Below the pieces are notes generated by a model. The model made no database searches. It saw only the letters and a program-made list of their open reading frames with translations, and was not told where the DNA came from. From Calothrix sp. NIES-2098 (GTDB taxonomy: Bacteria > Cyanobacteriota > Cyanobacteriia > Cyanobacteriales > Nostocaceae), in the NCBI GenBank assembly GCA_002368175.1, contig AP018172.1:4529001-4593000 (forward strand): a stretch of DNA of 64,000 nucleotides. The letters are read 5' to 3'. Positions within the stretch are counted from its first letter, which is position 1, and every line of letters starts with the position of its first letter. Below, one piece after another: positions 15,552 to 23,992 of the stretch. The translations under genes and the position numbers were made by a program.

Positions 15552-17009
15552 TTAGGCTTTGATGTTTATCAACTTAATTTTAAATTCTACCCCCGGTTGA
15601 GAGGTAATTTCAATTGTTCCTCTTAGTTGCTTCACTAATCCGTAAACCAGGGTCAAACCTAGTGTTTTGTCTTTTTGACTATCAAAATCTTGAGGTAGAC
15701 CAACACCATTGTCTCGAATAGTAAGTATTAAAGTGCTATCTTCTTGATAACATATAATCTGAATTTCCCCTGCTTGGGATTTAGGAAAAGCATATTTTAA
15801 AGCATTAGAAACTAATTCATTGATAATTAAACCGCAAGGAATTACGGTTTCAAGATTCAAGCTAACTTCATCAACTTGAATATTCAGTTTAACAAAATTG
15901 GGATTTATATTATAAGAATCAAATAAATGGGTAGTTAGATTAGCAATGTATTCAGCAAAATTAATATTAGATAAATCGGCAGAACGGTAAAGTTTTTCAT
16001 GAACCAGGGCAATAGAAGCAATACGGTTTTGGCTGTCACGCAGGATGGCATTTGCTTGTAGGTCTTGAGTTCGTCGGCACTGCATTTGTAATAAACTGCT
16101 AACAATTCCTAAGTTATTCTTGACACGATGGTGAATTTCTTGGAGTAATACCTCTTTTTCTTTGAGAGATGCTTTTATTTGTTCCTGGTTCTCCTGAAGT
16201 GCTTGTTCTGCAAATTTGCGATCGCTGATATCATCAGCAAAGCCAATAAAACGCAGCGGTTTTCCGCTTTCATCCCGCACTATGGTAATCTGGGCAAATA
16301 TCCAGCGAATTTCGCCATTGGGTCGAACAATTCGGTATTCTCGCATCACAGAGTTACCTGCAAATTGTTTTGACAGAGACTGAGTAACTAGAGGGCGATC
16401 TTCGGGATGAATTGCTTCTACCCAAGACTGAGGATTTTGATATAAACTCTCACAACTGCGTCCCCATATACGCTCATAAGCAGGGCTAACATAAATAAAC
16501 TCTTCTGTGGTGGCTGAACGCACCAAGAATAACTGGCTAATCGTATGGGCGATTTCCTGAAACCGAGCTTCGCTAGCTTTTAAGTCGGCTTCTGATATCT
16601 GGTGGTTTGTAATATTATTAGTAGTTGCTAATTGTTTGGGACTAGACAAAGCAACTATTTTGGGAACGATCCTGAATAGTTCAAAGGCTGTGTATAGCAC
16701 TCCTAAAGCGGCAATGCTTTTAATAAATATGCTTAACCAATACGTAGGATACCAGAGTTTCCAAATATATAATAAGTCAGCGACACCACAAATAATGATA
16801 ACCGTAGCCAATAACAGAAATATCCAATTGAAGCGCAAATCTTGACGCAGACGTAAAAAATAAATTAGTGTTAGAGGAATTAAATAATTAGCGATCGCAA
16901 TTATAAATTCAATAAAATGTAGATATACTAAATCTAACGGACAAAGATAGCAATTATTGAGGGGAATCAACTGTTGATTAGCTAAAAGGTTTTTCAATAA
17001 TTCCAACAT
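15552..17009 (-). CDS. Sensor histidine kinase: ethylene-receptor-like membrane domain, PAS, HisKA_2 kinase
   Basis: A 485-residue kinase. Residues 26-115 hold three membrane helices that align with the plant ETR1/cyanobacterial ethylene sensor: EFIIAIANYLIPLTLIYF and ATVIIICGVADLLYIWKL. In ETR1 the copper ligands are Cys65 and His69; here Cys74 is kept but the His position is Asp78, and ETR1 Asp25 and Tyr32 are Glu34 and Asn41. Next is a PAS domain (about 145-275, with AYERIWGRS and EYRIVRPNGEIRWI) ending in the PAC segment. Then comes a HisKA_2 phosphoacceptor HHRVKNNLGIVSSLLQMQ, and an HATPase with NELVSNALKYAFP and RDNGVGLPQDFD. No response regulator is adjacent. Confidence 0.85.
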   Translation of the reverse strand: MLELLKNLLANQQLIPLNNCYLCPLDLVYLHFIEFIIAIANYLIPLTLIYFLRLRQDLRFNWIFLLLATVIIICGVADLLYIWKLWYPTYWLSIFIKSIAALGVLYTAFELFRIVPKIVALSSPKQLATTNNITNHQISEADLKASEARFQEIAHTISQLFLVRSATTEEFIYVSPAYERIWGRSCESLYQNPQSWVEAIHPEDRPLVTQSLSKQFAGNSVMREYRIVRPNGEIRWIFAQITIVRDESGKPLRFIGFADDISDRKFAEQALQENQEQIKASLKEKEVLLQEIHHRVKNNLGIVSSLLQMQCRRTQDLQANAILRDSQNRIASIALVHEKLYRSADLSNINFAEYIANLTTHLFDSYNINPNFVKLNIQVDEVSLNLETVIPCGLIINELVSNALKYAFPKSQAGEIQIICYQEDSTLILTIRDNGVGLPQDFDSQKDKTLGLTLVYGLVKQLRGTIEITSQPGVEFKIKLINIKA

Positions 17010-17265
17010 CTATTAACCTCAATCATAACTTACCTTTAAAATATAAAGATTTTATTTATTTGTTTACTTTTATTATCTGAGTTGGTTTTGAGACAATTCA
17101 TGTCATCAAGTTCAGCCTTACACGCTTTAGGTGGTCAAGAATTTGTGTTAATAATACCTACTGCTTCTAAGTTGAATGTTAGAGAGTTCAAGCTTCACAC
17201 CCTCATAACATTAATTTGACATAACGACAAATAATTATGATGACCGGCAAATTACTCTTAATATC

Positions 17266-17441
17266 TCATTGCGAACGAAGTGTAGACACGCAGTGGCTTC
17301 TCGTTCGACGTTCGCCGGAGGCGTTCTCGCAGAGTAGTCGTTCCCGTAGGGTAGAGTAGCAATCACAAGGACTCTGCAATTGCTACTCTTCGTACCCTAG
17401 CCTCCGGCAACGCTATGCCGAAGGCTTTACGGGCGCAATGA
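17266..17441. repeat. Interspersed element related to 8069-8169
   Basis: Bounded by TCATTGCG and CGCAATGA, with an interior rich in short palindromes (GTTCGCCGGAGGCG, CCTCCGGCAACGC) and shared AGCAATCACAAG/GCAATTGCTAC stretches. It has no open frame of interest. Confidence 0.6.
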
Positions 17442-17697
17442 CGGTTATTGGAACGAACATGATATCAAGCCCAACCCTAAAAATGAAGAGGCACGTGAGA
17501 TTGAAAAGATTTGTGTAAGGGTAAGCGCTAGGTTTTTGGGAAGATGGGGGACAAGGGGGAGTTATTTAGTTTTGGTTACTGATTAGCGATCGCTTTTCTG
17601 AAAAACCGCTTCGCATTACTCACTTACACGCGATCGCCTTCAGCACAAAAATCATTCCATCCATAGAGAACATTCAAACATTCATAACGAACGTTTG

Positions 17698-17823
17698 AAC
17701 TTTCTTTATGTAAGGGAACACTTTCTTTAACTAAGCAACGACTTTCTTTAACAAAGTGAAGACTTTCTTTAACAAAGCAACGACTTTCGTTAACTAAGTG
17801 AACGTATTCATCACCAACGTGAA
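17698..17823. repeat. 21-nt tandem array, six degenerate units
   Basis: Units at 17698, 17719, 17740, 17761, 17782 and 17803. The best-conserved begin GACTTTCTTTAACAAAG and alternate between GCAAC and TGAA(G) endings; the last unit has diverged. Same period as the array at 7161-7338, but unrelated sequence. It ends 12 bases after the eboF stop. Confidence 0.85.
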
Positions 17824-17835
17824 AGCGATGCGCAT

Positions 17836-19209
17836 CTACATTGTTAAATGCTTGAGAATCAAAGAGTAAACATCGGTTGCTGCAATTAAGTTGCTATCAA
17901 CTAAGTCAGTCTGATGGCTAATCAACATCGGCCCTTCCTCAACAGAAGTAGCGATACACCCATGAGAACCCCGCACTAAGGAAGCATCGAGAGGAATCAC
18001 ATCCATGAGGTAGCGGAAACCCAGTTGTTTCTGCAACAGCTTGGTAGCAATTTTGAGTTTGGGAAATTTCAGTTGGGGATCGAGGAAAAGTTCTACAGGA
18101 TCGTAACCTGGTTTGCGGTGAATATCCACAGTTCTGGCGAAATCAGGCGCTTTCGCATCATCCAGCCAGTAGTAATAGGTAAACCAAGCATCAGATTGTG
18201 CGATCGCTACTAACTCCCCAGATCGAGGATGATTTAGATGGTAGGCTTGTTTTCCTTCTTCATCTAATACTTGCGCGACACCTTCGGTTGCTTCTAACAA
18301 ATCGCGCACTTTCGGAATATACGCCGGATCGTTCACATATATATGTGCAATTTGATGATCGGCTACAGCAAAAGCAATACTAGCACCAGGATCGAGTAGT
18401 TCTCTGCCTAACTCTTCTCTAACAGCAATTAAACCATTTTTTCGCAGTACGTGGTTTAAATCCACTGCTTGAGAAACCGGAGTAATACCATATTCGGAAA
18501 CTATAATTACTTGAGTATTACGTGCTTGATAATATTTAATTAACTCACCACAAACAATATCAATTTCTTTTAAATCTTTTTGGATCTGCTTTTTATCTTG
18601 ACCAAATTTTTGTAAGCAGTAATCTAAATGCGGTAAATAAACTAATGTTAATGTAGGGCTGTAGCGTTCTTCAACCCACTTGGCAGAATTAGCAATCCAT
18701 TGGCTAGAAAGAATTGAGGTATTTGGCCCCCAAAAATTAAACAGGGGAAATTGGCCTAAATCCGATTGAATTTCCTCCCGAATATTAGCAGGATATGTAT
18801 AAATATCTGGTAGCTTTCTGCCATCTGCCGGATACATGGGGCGCGGTGTAATGGCATAGTCTGCGGAAGAATACATATTGTACCACCAAAAAAGATTGGC
18901 ACAAGTAAAGTTGGGGTCAATAGATTTAGCAACTTCCCAAATTTTAGGAGCTTGTACTAATTTATTCGACTGTCGCCAAAACTTCACTTCACAATCATCT
19001 CGGAAGTACCAACCATTAGCCACAATGCCATGTTCATCAGGCAATTTTCCTGTTAAATAAGTAGCCTGAACAGAACAAGTCACAGCAGGTAATACTGGTG
19101 TAATTGGTACTACTTGCCCTTTTGCTGCCCATGCAGATAAAAACGGTGTGTTTTCTCCTAGTAAACTAGGTGTTAAGCCGACGACATTGAGAACAACCGT
19201 TTTTTGCAT
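17836..19209 (-). CDS. eboF: EboF-like alkaline phosphatase/nucleotide pyrophosphatase family protein
   Basis: A 457-residue member of the type I phosphodiesterase/nucleotide pyrophosphatase branch of the alkaline phosphatase superfamily. The nucleophile region is PAVTCSVQATYLTGKLPDEHGIVANGW, whose first part holds the metal-binding Thr; later metal sites include VYLPHLDYCLQKFG, IVSEYGITPV and VRGSHGCIATS. Last gene of eboA-B-C-E-F, 15 bases after eboE. The ebo genes are needed in Nostoc punctiforme for moving a scytonemin precursor to the periplasm; the exact reaction of this enzyme is not known to me. No signal peptide is evident. Confidence 0.85.
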   Translation of the reverse strand: MQKTVVLNVVGLTPSLLGENTPFLSAWAAKGQVVPITPVLPAVTCSVQATYLTGKLPDEHGIVANGWYFRDDCEVKFWRQSNKLVQAPKIWEVAKSIDPNFTCANLFWWYNMYSSADYAITPRPMYPADGRKLPDIYTYPANIREEIQSDLGQFPLFNFWGPNTSILSSQWIANSAKWVEERYSPTLTLVYLPHLDYCLQKFGQDKKQIQKDLKEIDIVCGELIKYYQARNTQVIIVSEYGITPVSQAVDLNHVLRKNGLIAVREELGRELLDPGASIAFAVADHQIAHIYVNDPAYIPKVRDLLEATEGVAQVLDEEGKQAYHLNHPRSGELVAIAQSDAWFTYYYWLDDAKAPDFARTVDIHRKPGYDPVELFLDPQLKFPKLKIATKLLQKQLGFRYLMDVIPLDASLVRGSHGCIATSVEEGPMLISHQTDLVDSNLIAATDVYSLILKHLTM

Positions 19210-19224
19210 TAATTTAATCTCCTT

Positions 19225-20451
19225 TTAGTTACTAACAAAATTTTTTAATACCCATTCATATTCCCGCTGAATAGAAGTCAGCACATCTATTTTCATTTCG
19301 GATGGTAATACATCCCAAGTGTAAGTTTCAATTTCTAAATGATGACAAGCATTATTTTTTTGCAGTAAGTCCAAAATCGTCACAATATCATCTTGCGTTG
19401 ACTGCAAAATTTGATAATCGCGAATGAAAATTGGTACATGAAAATGAGTCCGCCATTCTTCAGCTAGGGATTTTTCTAAATATGGTAATGCCGTTATCAA
19501 ATCAGGATAGTGATACAGCTTATCGTCACTGCGCCGTTCTATAACTTGATGCAGATAAGTAGATTCAGCAAAAGGTTGTAAGCGTTCAACTATTAAACGT
19601 CGTTGCTCAACATCAGCCGGAATTTTTACTTGAATTGCTGCGCTGATTTGGATTTTGCCAATCTTAATACCTGCTGATTGCAAACGTGTAAATACAGTCT
19701 CAGGCTGCTCATATTCCACTGAACAATGACAAGTGTCATAGCAAATGCGCACGTGTTCGAGCAATTTACTTTCTGCTAGACTCTGTTCAATATTTAATTT
19801 TTGAGCCAAATAACTACCAGCAATTGGTAACAACCAATTCTCATAAAAATCAATTACTTCAGCAGTATTTTCAATTAAACCATCAGGCTCAGGTTCCAAA
19901 TCAATGTGCAGCAACTTACCTGTATAGTTCTGAATGCGAACCATTTCTGCGACAACTGAGGCTATATGAAAACAGCTATTCTTCAGAACTATATCCCAAG
20001 TGGCTTGGTCGTCTCCCCACCAAGGTTTATAAGATAAAGGTAATGTAGAAATACCGCCATCCAGTTCTTCTGGTAACAGCGCAGCTAAAATTTTTGTCAA
20101 GTTTAATGTATACTTCAGCCGTTCCTGAGTTGACCAATCTGGTACATAAACTTGGTCTTTGACAATTTGGTGATGAAATCCCCCGTAAGGAAATCCATTT
20201 AAAGTAAAAACATATAAATCTTCTTGATTTAGCCAAGCTTGGAATTTAGCTAAGTTATCATTTTCTAAAAGTTGCTTTGCGGCTATATCTGCTAATCGCA
20301 AGCCAATTCCAAAAGGTGCTTGAGGCGATAAACGCGATTTGAGTTCAGGAATATATTTCTCTAAATTATCAAAAACTTCTACCCAACTTTCACCAGGATG
20401 AATATTTGTGCAGTAAGTTAGGTGAAATGGGCTATTTGTAGCAATTTTCAT
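19225..20451 (-). CDS. eboE: EboE-like TIM-barrel protein (xylose isomerase-like)
   Basis: A 408-residue protein of the xylose isomerase/sugar-phosphate epimerase-like TIM-barrel fold. It begins MKIATNSPFHLTYCTNIHPGESW; ATG 20451 is preferred over a TTG 11 codons upstream because the extra residues look unrelated. Metal-site candidates are LLHIDLEPEPDGLIE (Glu cluster) and RICYDTCHCSVEY (Asp/His). These stretches match the protein named metabolite traffic protein EboE in cyanobacterial ebo clusters. It lies between eboC and eboF with a short gap and is probably co-transcribed with both. The substrate is undetermined. Confidence 0.87.
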   Translation of the reverse strand: MKIATNSPFHLTYCTNIHPGESWVEVFDNLEKYIPELKSRLSPQAPFGIGLRLADIAAKQLLENDNLAKFQAWLNQEDLYVFTLNGFPYGGFHHQIVKDQVYVPDWSTQERLKYTLNLTKILAALLPEELDGGISTLPLSYKPWWGDDQATWDIVLKNSCFHIASVVAEMVRIQNYTGKLLHIDLEPEPDGLIENTAEVIDFYENWLLPIAGSYLAQKLNIEQSLAESKLLEHVRICYDTCHCSVEYEQPETVFTRLQSAGIKIGKIQISAAIQVKIPADVEQRRLIVERLQPFAESTYLHQVIERRSDDKLYHYPDLITALPYLEKSLAEEWRTHFHVPIFIRDYQILQSTQDDIVTILDLLQKNNACHHLEIETYTWDVLPSEMKIDVLTSIQREYEWVLKNFVSN

Positions 20452-20553
20452 CTTGGGTATACATACCTTACGTGAGATTTGCAACTAATTTTAGTGCAAT
20501 CAGCAGGCTATCTCAATGAAAATATTCTTTTGTTTTCTACCATCTACCTTGCT

Positions 20554-21510
20554 TCAAGTGACAGCAAACATTTTGGCGAATGACATGGAAATAGGCAACA
20601 AAATTAGTACTAATAAACCATAAGCGAAACCAGCGAAACCAGCTGCAACTGTGGCATCTAAGATAATCAGAGACAAGACACCAACTTTTACTGCATTGCG
20701 AATTTTATCTGGTATTGGTTCGCGCGCAGCTTGGATAAATTTAGGCAATACGCGCACAGCTAATAAAGTAGCGAATGGTAAAGCAGCGATGTCTTCGACA
20801 ACCCCTCCGGGGAACGCACTATATTCTGCAAACAATCCTAAAGCTACTATTGCTGTCAAAACGATTGCAATCAACAAGACTGCTATGACTCCGGTAATTT
20901 TTTTACCGCCGTGAACTTCTCCTTGGCTAATTGCAGTGATTGCAGCAATGTAAAGCACTGGAATGAATGCTAAATACCAACGTTCGGATAATATTTCGGG
21001 TACGGCACTTACTCCTAATAATAAGTTGCTGCCACGACATAAACCCATATTTAAGGGGCCGAAAAAGCCATGATGCTTGGCTAGCGAGTCATACAGCAGT
21101 GATGCAAAGGTAATAACTACAGCTAAAATGGCACTTAATAAAGAAACTTGGAAAGCTGCAAAAATTGCGATCGCAAATAATACACTTCCCAACCAAGCAG
21201 CATTCTCGCGCGACACGCGACCGCTAGGAATTGGTCTGGATGGTCGTTCTTTTCGATCTAATTCGGCATCAAAAACATCATTAAAAACTATGCCGCCGCC
21301 GTATAAACCAGTTGTAGCCAAGAGCAACCAAGCTAAAGGAATTAAACTTGCAATAGATGCTTCGCCATTGATTAATTCAGCAAAAATAATCCCGGAGCCA
21401 GATGCCGCAAAACCAACTAGAATATCAGCCCAAGCAGTAACAATATTAGCCGGACGCATCAATTCTAAATACCCACGCCAGCTTTGAAAATTCAAACTTG
21501 CAACATTCAC
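20554..21510 (-). CDS. eboC: EboC, UbiA-like prenyltransferase
   Basis: An integral membrane protein of 318 residues with eight or nine hydrophobic helices. The two UbiA aspartate motifs are present: NDVFDAELDRKERPSRPIPS and the second loop YDSLAKHHGFFGPLN. UbiA enzymes transfer a polyprenyl chain to an acceptor at the membrane. In ebo clusters EboC is thought to supply or modify the membrane-linked carrier step; the acceptor is unknown. It starts with GTG, 73 bases after eboB across a heptamer repeat. The missing neighbour eboD, which in many bacteria lies between eboC and eboE, is found here on the opposite strand at 23993. Confidence 0.9.
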   Translation of the reverse strand: MNVASLNFQSWRGYLELMRPANIVTAWADILVGFAASGSGIIFAELINGEASIASLIPLAWLLLATTGLYGGGIVFNDVFDAELDRKERPSRPIPSGRVSRENAAWLGSVLFAIAIFAAFQVSLLSAILAVVITFASLLYDSLAKHHGFFGPLNMGLCRGSNLLLGVSAVPEILSERWYLAFIPVLYIAAITAISQGEVHGGKKITGVIAVLLIAIVLTAIVALGLFAEYSAFPGGVVEDIAALPFATLLAVRVLPKFIQAAREPIPDKIRNAVKVGVLSLIILDATVAAGFAGFAYGLLVLILLPISMSFAKMFAVT

Positions 21511-21512
21511 TG

Positions 21513-21547
21513 CATTTGTCCTTTGTCATTTGTCATTCGTTATTAGT
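21513..21547. repeat. Heptanucleotide (STRR-type) repeat
   Basis: Five 7-mers in a row: CATTTGT, CCTTTGT, CATTTGT, CATTCGT, TATTAGT, in the eboB-eboC gap. Confidence 0.6.
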
Positions 21548-21583
21548 CAAGAGGCAAGCAATTCTTCCCCCTGCCTCTTCCTG

Positions 21584-22492
21584 CTACTCAATCAGCACAT
21601 AGTCTGCAACTGATTTAATTCCTGGTTCCTGCCCCCGCAATACTGAGTTACCATTAAACATCTGACGCTGGTCGGCAGATTCAGCGTTGAGCCAATCTGA
21701 TGCTTTCATTTGTCCTGTTTGACCGTAAGCACATAGAGCGTTTTCGTAGCAAACTGCGCGTACATATTCTTCGGGAATGCCCGTTTCTAGCATTAATTTC
21801 GCTGTTTTCGGGACTGCTAAGGGATCGCTCACACCCCAATCGGCGCTACTATCAACAATGATGCGATCGCATCCATACTGACGAACAATCTCTACCATCC
21901 TGGCGTTACCCATCTTGGTTTTTGGGTAAATTGTGAAAGCTGCCCAAAAGCCGCGTTTTAAAACTTCTTCAACGGTTTCTTCGTTGTTGTGGTCGATAAT
22001 TACTTGGGCGGGATCTAGTCCATATTCAATGCAACGATCCATGCTGCGGCTGGCACCTTCTTTTTTGTTGCGATGAGGTGTATGAATCAATACCAGCATA
22101 TCAAGTTCTTTGGCTAATGCTAGCTGTTGGCAAAAGTATTTATCTTCTACTTCTGTCATGTCGTCATAGCCAATTTCGCCAATGGCCACAACTCCTTCTT
22201 TGCAAGCATAAAGCGGTAGCAGTTCCATGACTTCTGCTGCTAAAGCTTCGTTGTTGGCTTCTTTAGGGTTGAGGCCGATGGTGCAGTAATGTTGAATGCC
22301 AAATTGACTAGCACGAAATCTTTCCCACCCAACAAGGCTGCTGAAGTAGTCTTTAAAAGAGCCAGCTGTAGTTCGAGGTTGTCCTAGCCAAAAAGATGGT
22401 TCAATGACTGCGACAATACCATATTCCCGCATGATGAGGTAATCATAGGTGGTACGGGAACACATATGAATGTGAGGATCGATAAACATCAT
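21584..22492 (-). CDS. eboB: EboB, TatD-family metal-dependent hydrolase
   Basis: A 302-residue TIM-barrel hydrolase of the TatD family. The metal-binding HxH motif is DPHIHM at residues 5-10; further ligands are expected in VAIGEIGYDD (Glu), VLIHTPHRN (His), IIDHNNEETVE (His) and IIVDSSADWGVSD (Asp), all present and in order. Generic TatD proteins are 3'-exonucleases, but the EboB group differs in sequence and its substrate in the ebo pathway is unknown. Second gene of the minus-strand cluster, about 155 bases after eboA across a strong hairpin. Confidence 0.88.
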   Translation of the reverse strand: MMFIDPHIHMCSRTTYDYLIMREYGIVAVIEPSFWLGQPRTTAGSFKDYFSSLVGWERFRASQFGIQHYCTIGLNPKEANNEALAAEVMELLPLYACKEGVVAIGEIGYDDMTEVEDKYFCQQLALAKELDMLVLIHTPHRNKKEGASRSMDRCIEYGLDPAQVIIDHNNEETVEEVLKRGFWAAFTIYPKTKMGNARMVEIVRQYGCDRIIVDSSADWGVSDPLAVPKTAKLMLETGIPEEYVRAVCYENALCAYGQTGQMKASDWLNAESADQRQMFNGNSVLRGQEPGIKSVADYVLIE

Positions 22493-22534
22493 AAATAATT
22501 AGGGATTTTTAAGGAATAAATTAACTACAGAGGA

Positions 22535-22577
22535 GGACACTTCGGTGCGGGGGTTCCCCCCGTTGAGGAAAGTGTCC
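22535..22577. repeat. Hairpin with GGACACTT / AAGTGTCC arms between eboA and eboB
   Basis: Eight-base perfect arms enclose a GC-rich centre (GCGGGGGTTCCCCCCG) that itself forms an inner stem. It may set transcript levels between eboA and eboB, or be an inserted repeat. Confidence 0.55.
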
Positions 22578-22646
22578 GTCGCACAAAGACACAAAGGAAT
22601 AGAGACTGCCAATAGTTTTTTGACTGTGGACTCTTGACTCTTGACT

Positions 22647-23528
22647 TTATTGGCAAACTAGCAGGCGATCGCGGCTAAAATTACTCCAAGTCAGTTCACC
22701 TTGTTGAATAGCTGAGTGCAACTTTGGGTAACGGGAGAGCAATTCTTGCGCTTCGCTTAAAGGAGATTGAGCGCAGGCTAAGGCTGCTGCTTGTTGTTCT
22801 GTGATCTCTCCTTCTGCTAGCACTTTTGCTAAATCTGCAATAATTGTTGTATCGGCAAAGGCTCCTACTGCTCGCCACAGTTCTGGCGACACTGGGCGTT
22901 TGGCTGCCCAACGTTCATGGGCATAGTTAGCTAACATCCTTGCTAATTCTGGGTTAGCACGGCGATCTAGACCCCAAATCTGATGCAAAGGACTCCCGAC
23001 AAACAAAGCCTTCAGCACCATTTGATTCCATGCAATATTATCTAAGTAATTTGCCGGATAAGGATTGTTGAGGGCTATGGCTTGGAAAACATTAGTCATA
23101 TTGCTGCGAATTCCTTCAGCAGCGCGTTGGCGATGTAGCTCTGGATGAGGTAGTAAAGGTAAACTTTGGTACAGGGCTACCAACTCTCCCATATCCGCAG
23201 TACTGAAAACTTTATCAAGCGATCGCAGATAATCTTCAGTGCGATCGTTGGGTAAAGCCAATACCAGAAATATCCGACCAGCTAAATCTACAGTCCAATT
23301 CTCAGGAAACCAACCTGGAATCAGGTCACGAGCTGCGGCTAAGTCTTGGGGTGTTAGCTGCAAATTAGCTTTACCGAGATAACGCGGTACAGCACTAAAA
23401 GCTGTAAAAAACACGCTCTCTGGTGCGCCATTTGCAATCTGTGCTTGCTTTTGTTCCAGCCAATCCAATGCTTGTTTAGAAACACACTTGGCTAACCAGC
23501 CATGCAACAACTTGTTTGCGCTACTCAT
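22647..23528 (-). CDS. eboA: EboA domain-containing protein
   Basis: A 293-residue, mostly alpha-helical soluble protein of the EboA family, first gene of the minus-strand ebo cluster. Family-like stretches are ESVFFTAFSAVPRYLGKANL, WTVDLAGRIFLVLALP and NMTNVFQAIALNNPYPANYL. No catalytic motif is known. Genetic work in Nostoc punctiforme links the ebo operon to export of a scytonemin precursor, so EboA may be a scaffold or carrier; that is inference. The gene starts at ATG 23528 and faces the divergent eboD-like gene across a 464-base AT-rich region that must hold both promoters. Confidence 0.87.
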   Translation of the reverse strand: MSSANKLLHGWLAKCVSKQALDWLEQKQAQIANGAPESVFFTAFSAVPRYLGKANLQLTPQDLAAARDLIPGWFPENWTVDLAGRIFLVLALPNDRTEDYLRSLDKVFSTADMGELVALYQSLPLLPHPELHRQRAAEGIRSNMTNVFQAIALNNPYPANYLDNIAWNQMVLKALFVGSPLHQIWGLDRRANPELARMLANYAHERWAAKRPVSPELWRAVGAFADTTIIADLAKVLAEGEITEQQAAALACAQSPLSEAQELLSRYPKLHSAIQQGELTWSNFSRDRLLVCQ

Positions 23529-23992
23529 AATTAATTCAATAGCATCCTTGAAAATTTTGATATGACCAAATAAAAGATAAAATTTGCCGCTAAGTATGGA
23601 AATTTATTATTGAGTCTTTTCGAGACTATCATAACTAACTCAGTATAGTAACTTCACTCAAGTTTGCAACATTTTTATAGCAGTAACTTTACTGAATCTA
23701 TAAAAATCTCTCGGCTTTAAATAAGATAATGTAAAGATGGAGTTAAGGGGTATCAAATTATAAAGGCATCTTATATAGAATACTTTTACACCTTAATTCA
23801 ATAATGCTATTTAAAATAAAATTCAAAAATTGATAGCGTAGCTTATGATTATTTGATATATGAAACTAAAGAGAGTAAATTACTAAGTTAGCGCTTTAAA
23901 GCTCTCTACGTTTAGTATTCAATTAGTATAATGCCTTCTTTTTGAAGATATTGCTGCTAACACTAATGGCAGTAATATCTTGATTCATATCT
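23529..23992. promoter_or_regulatory. Divergent promoter region of eboA and eboD
   Basis: This 464-base AT-rich gap separates two divergent ebo genes. TAAGTTAGCGCTTTAAAGCT at 23884-23903 loosely resembles the elements before the 65-aa gene and ndhK. I see no clear regulator site or small gene. Confidence 0.45.

Larger units (their letters stand above)
17010..17835. other. Repeat-filled intergenic region
   Basis: These 826 bases separate the end of the ebo cluster from the histidine kinase and carry no credible gene. They hold an interspersed element (17266-17441), GCGATCGC motifs and a 21-nt tandem array (17698-17823). The rest is AT-rich without recognisable signals. Confidence 0.6.
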
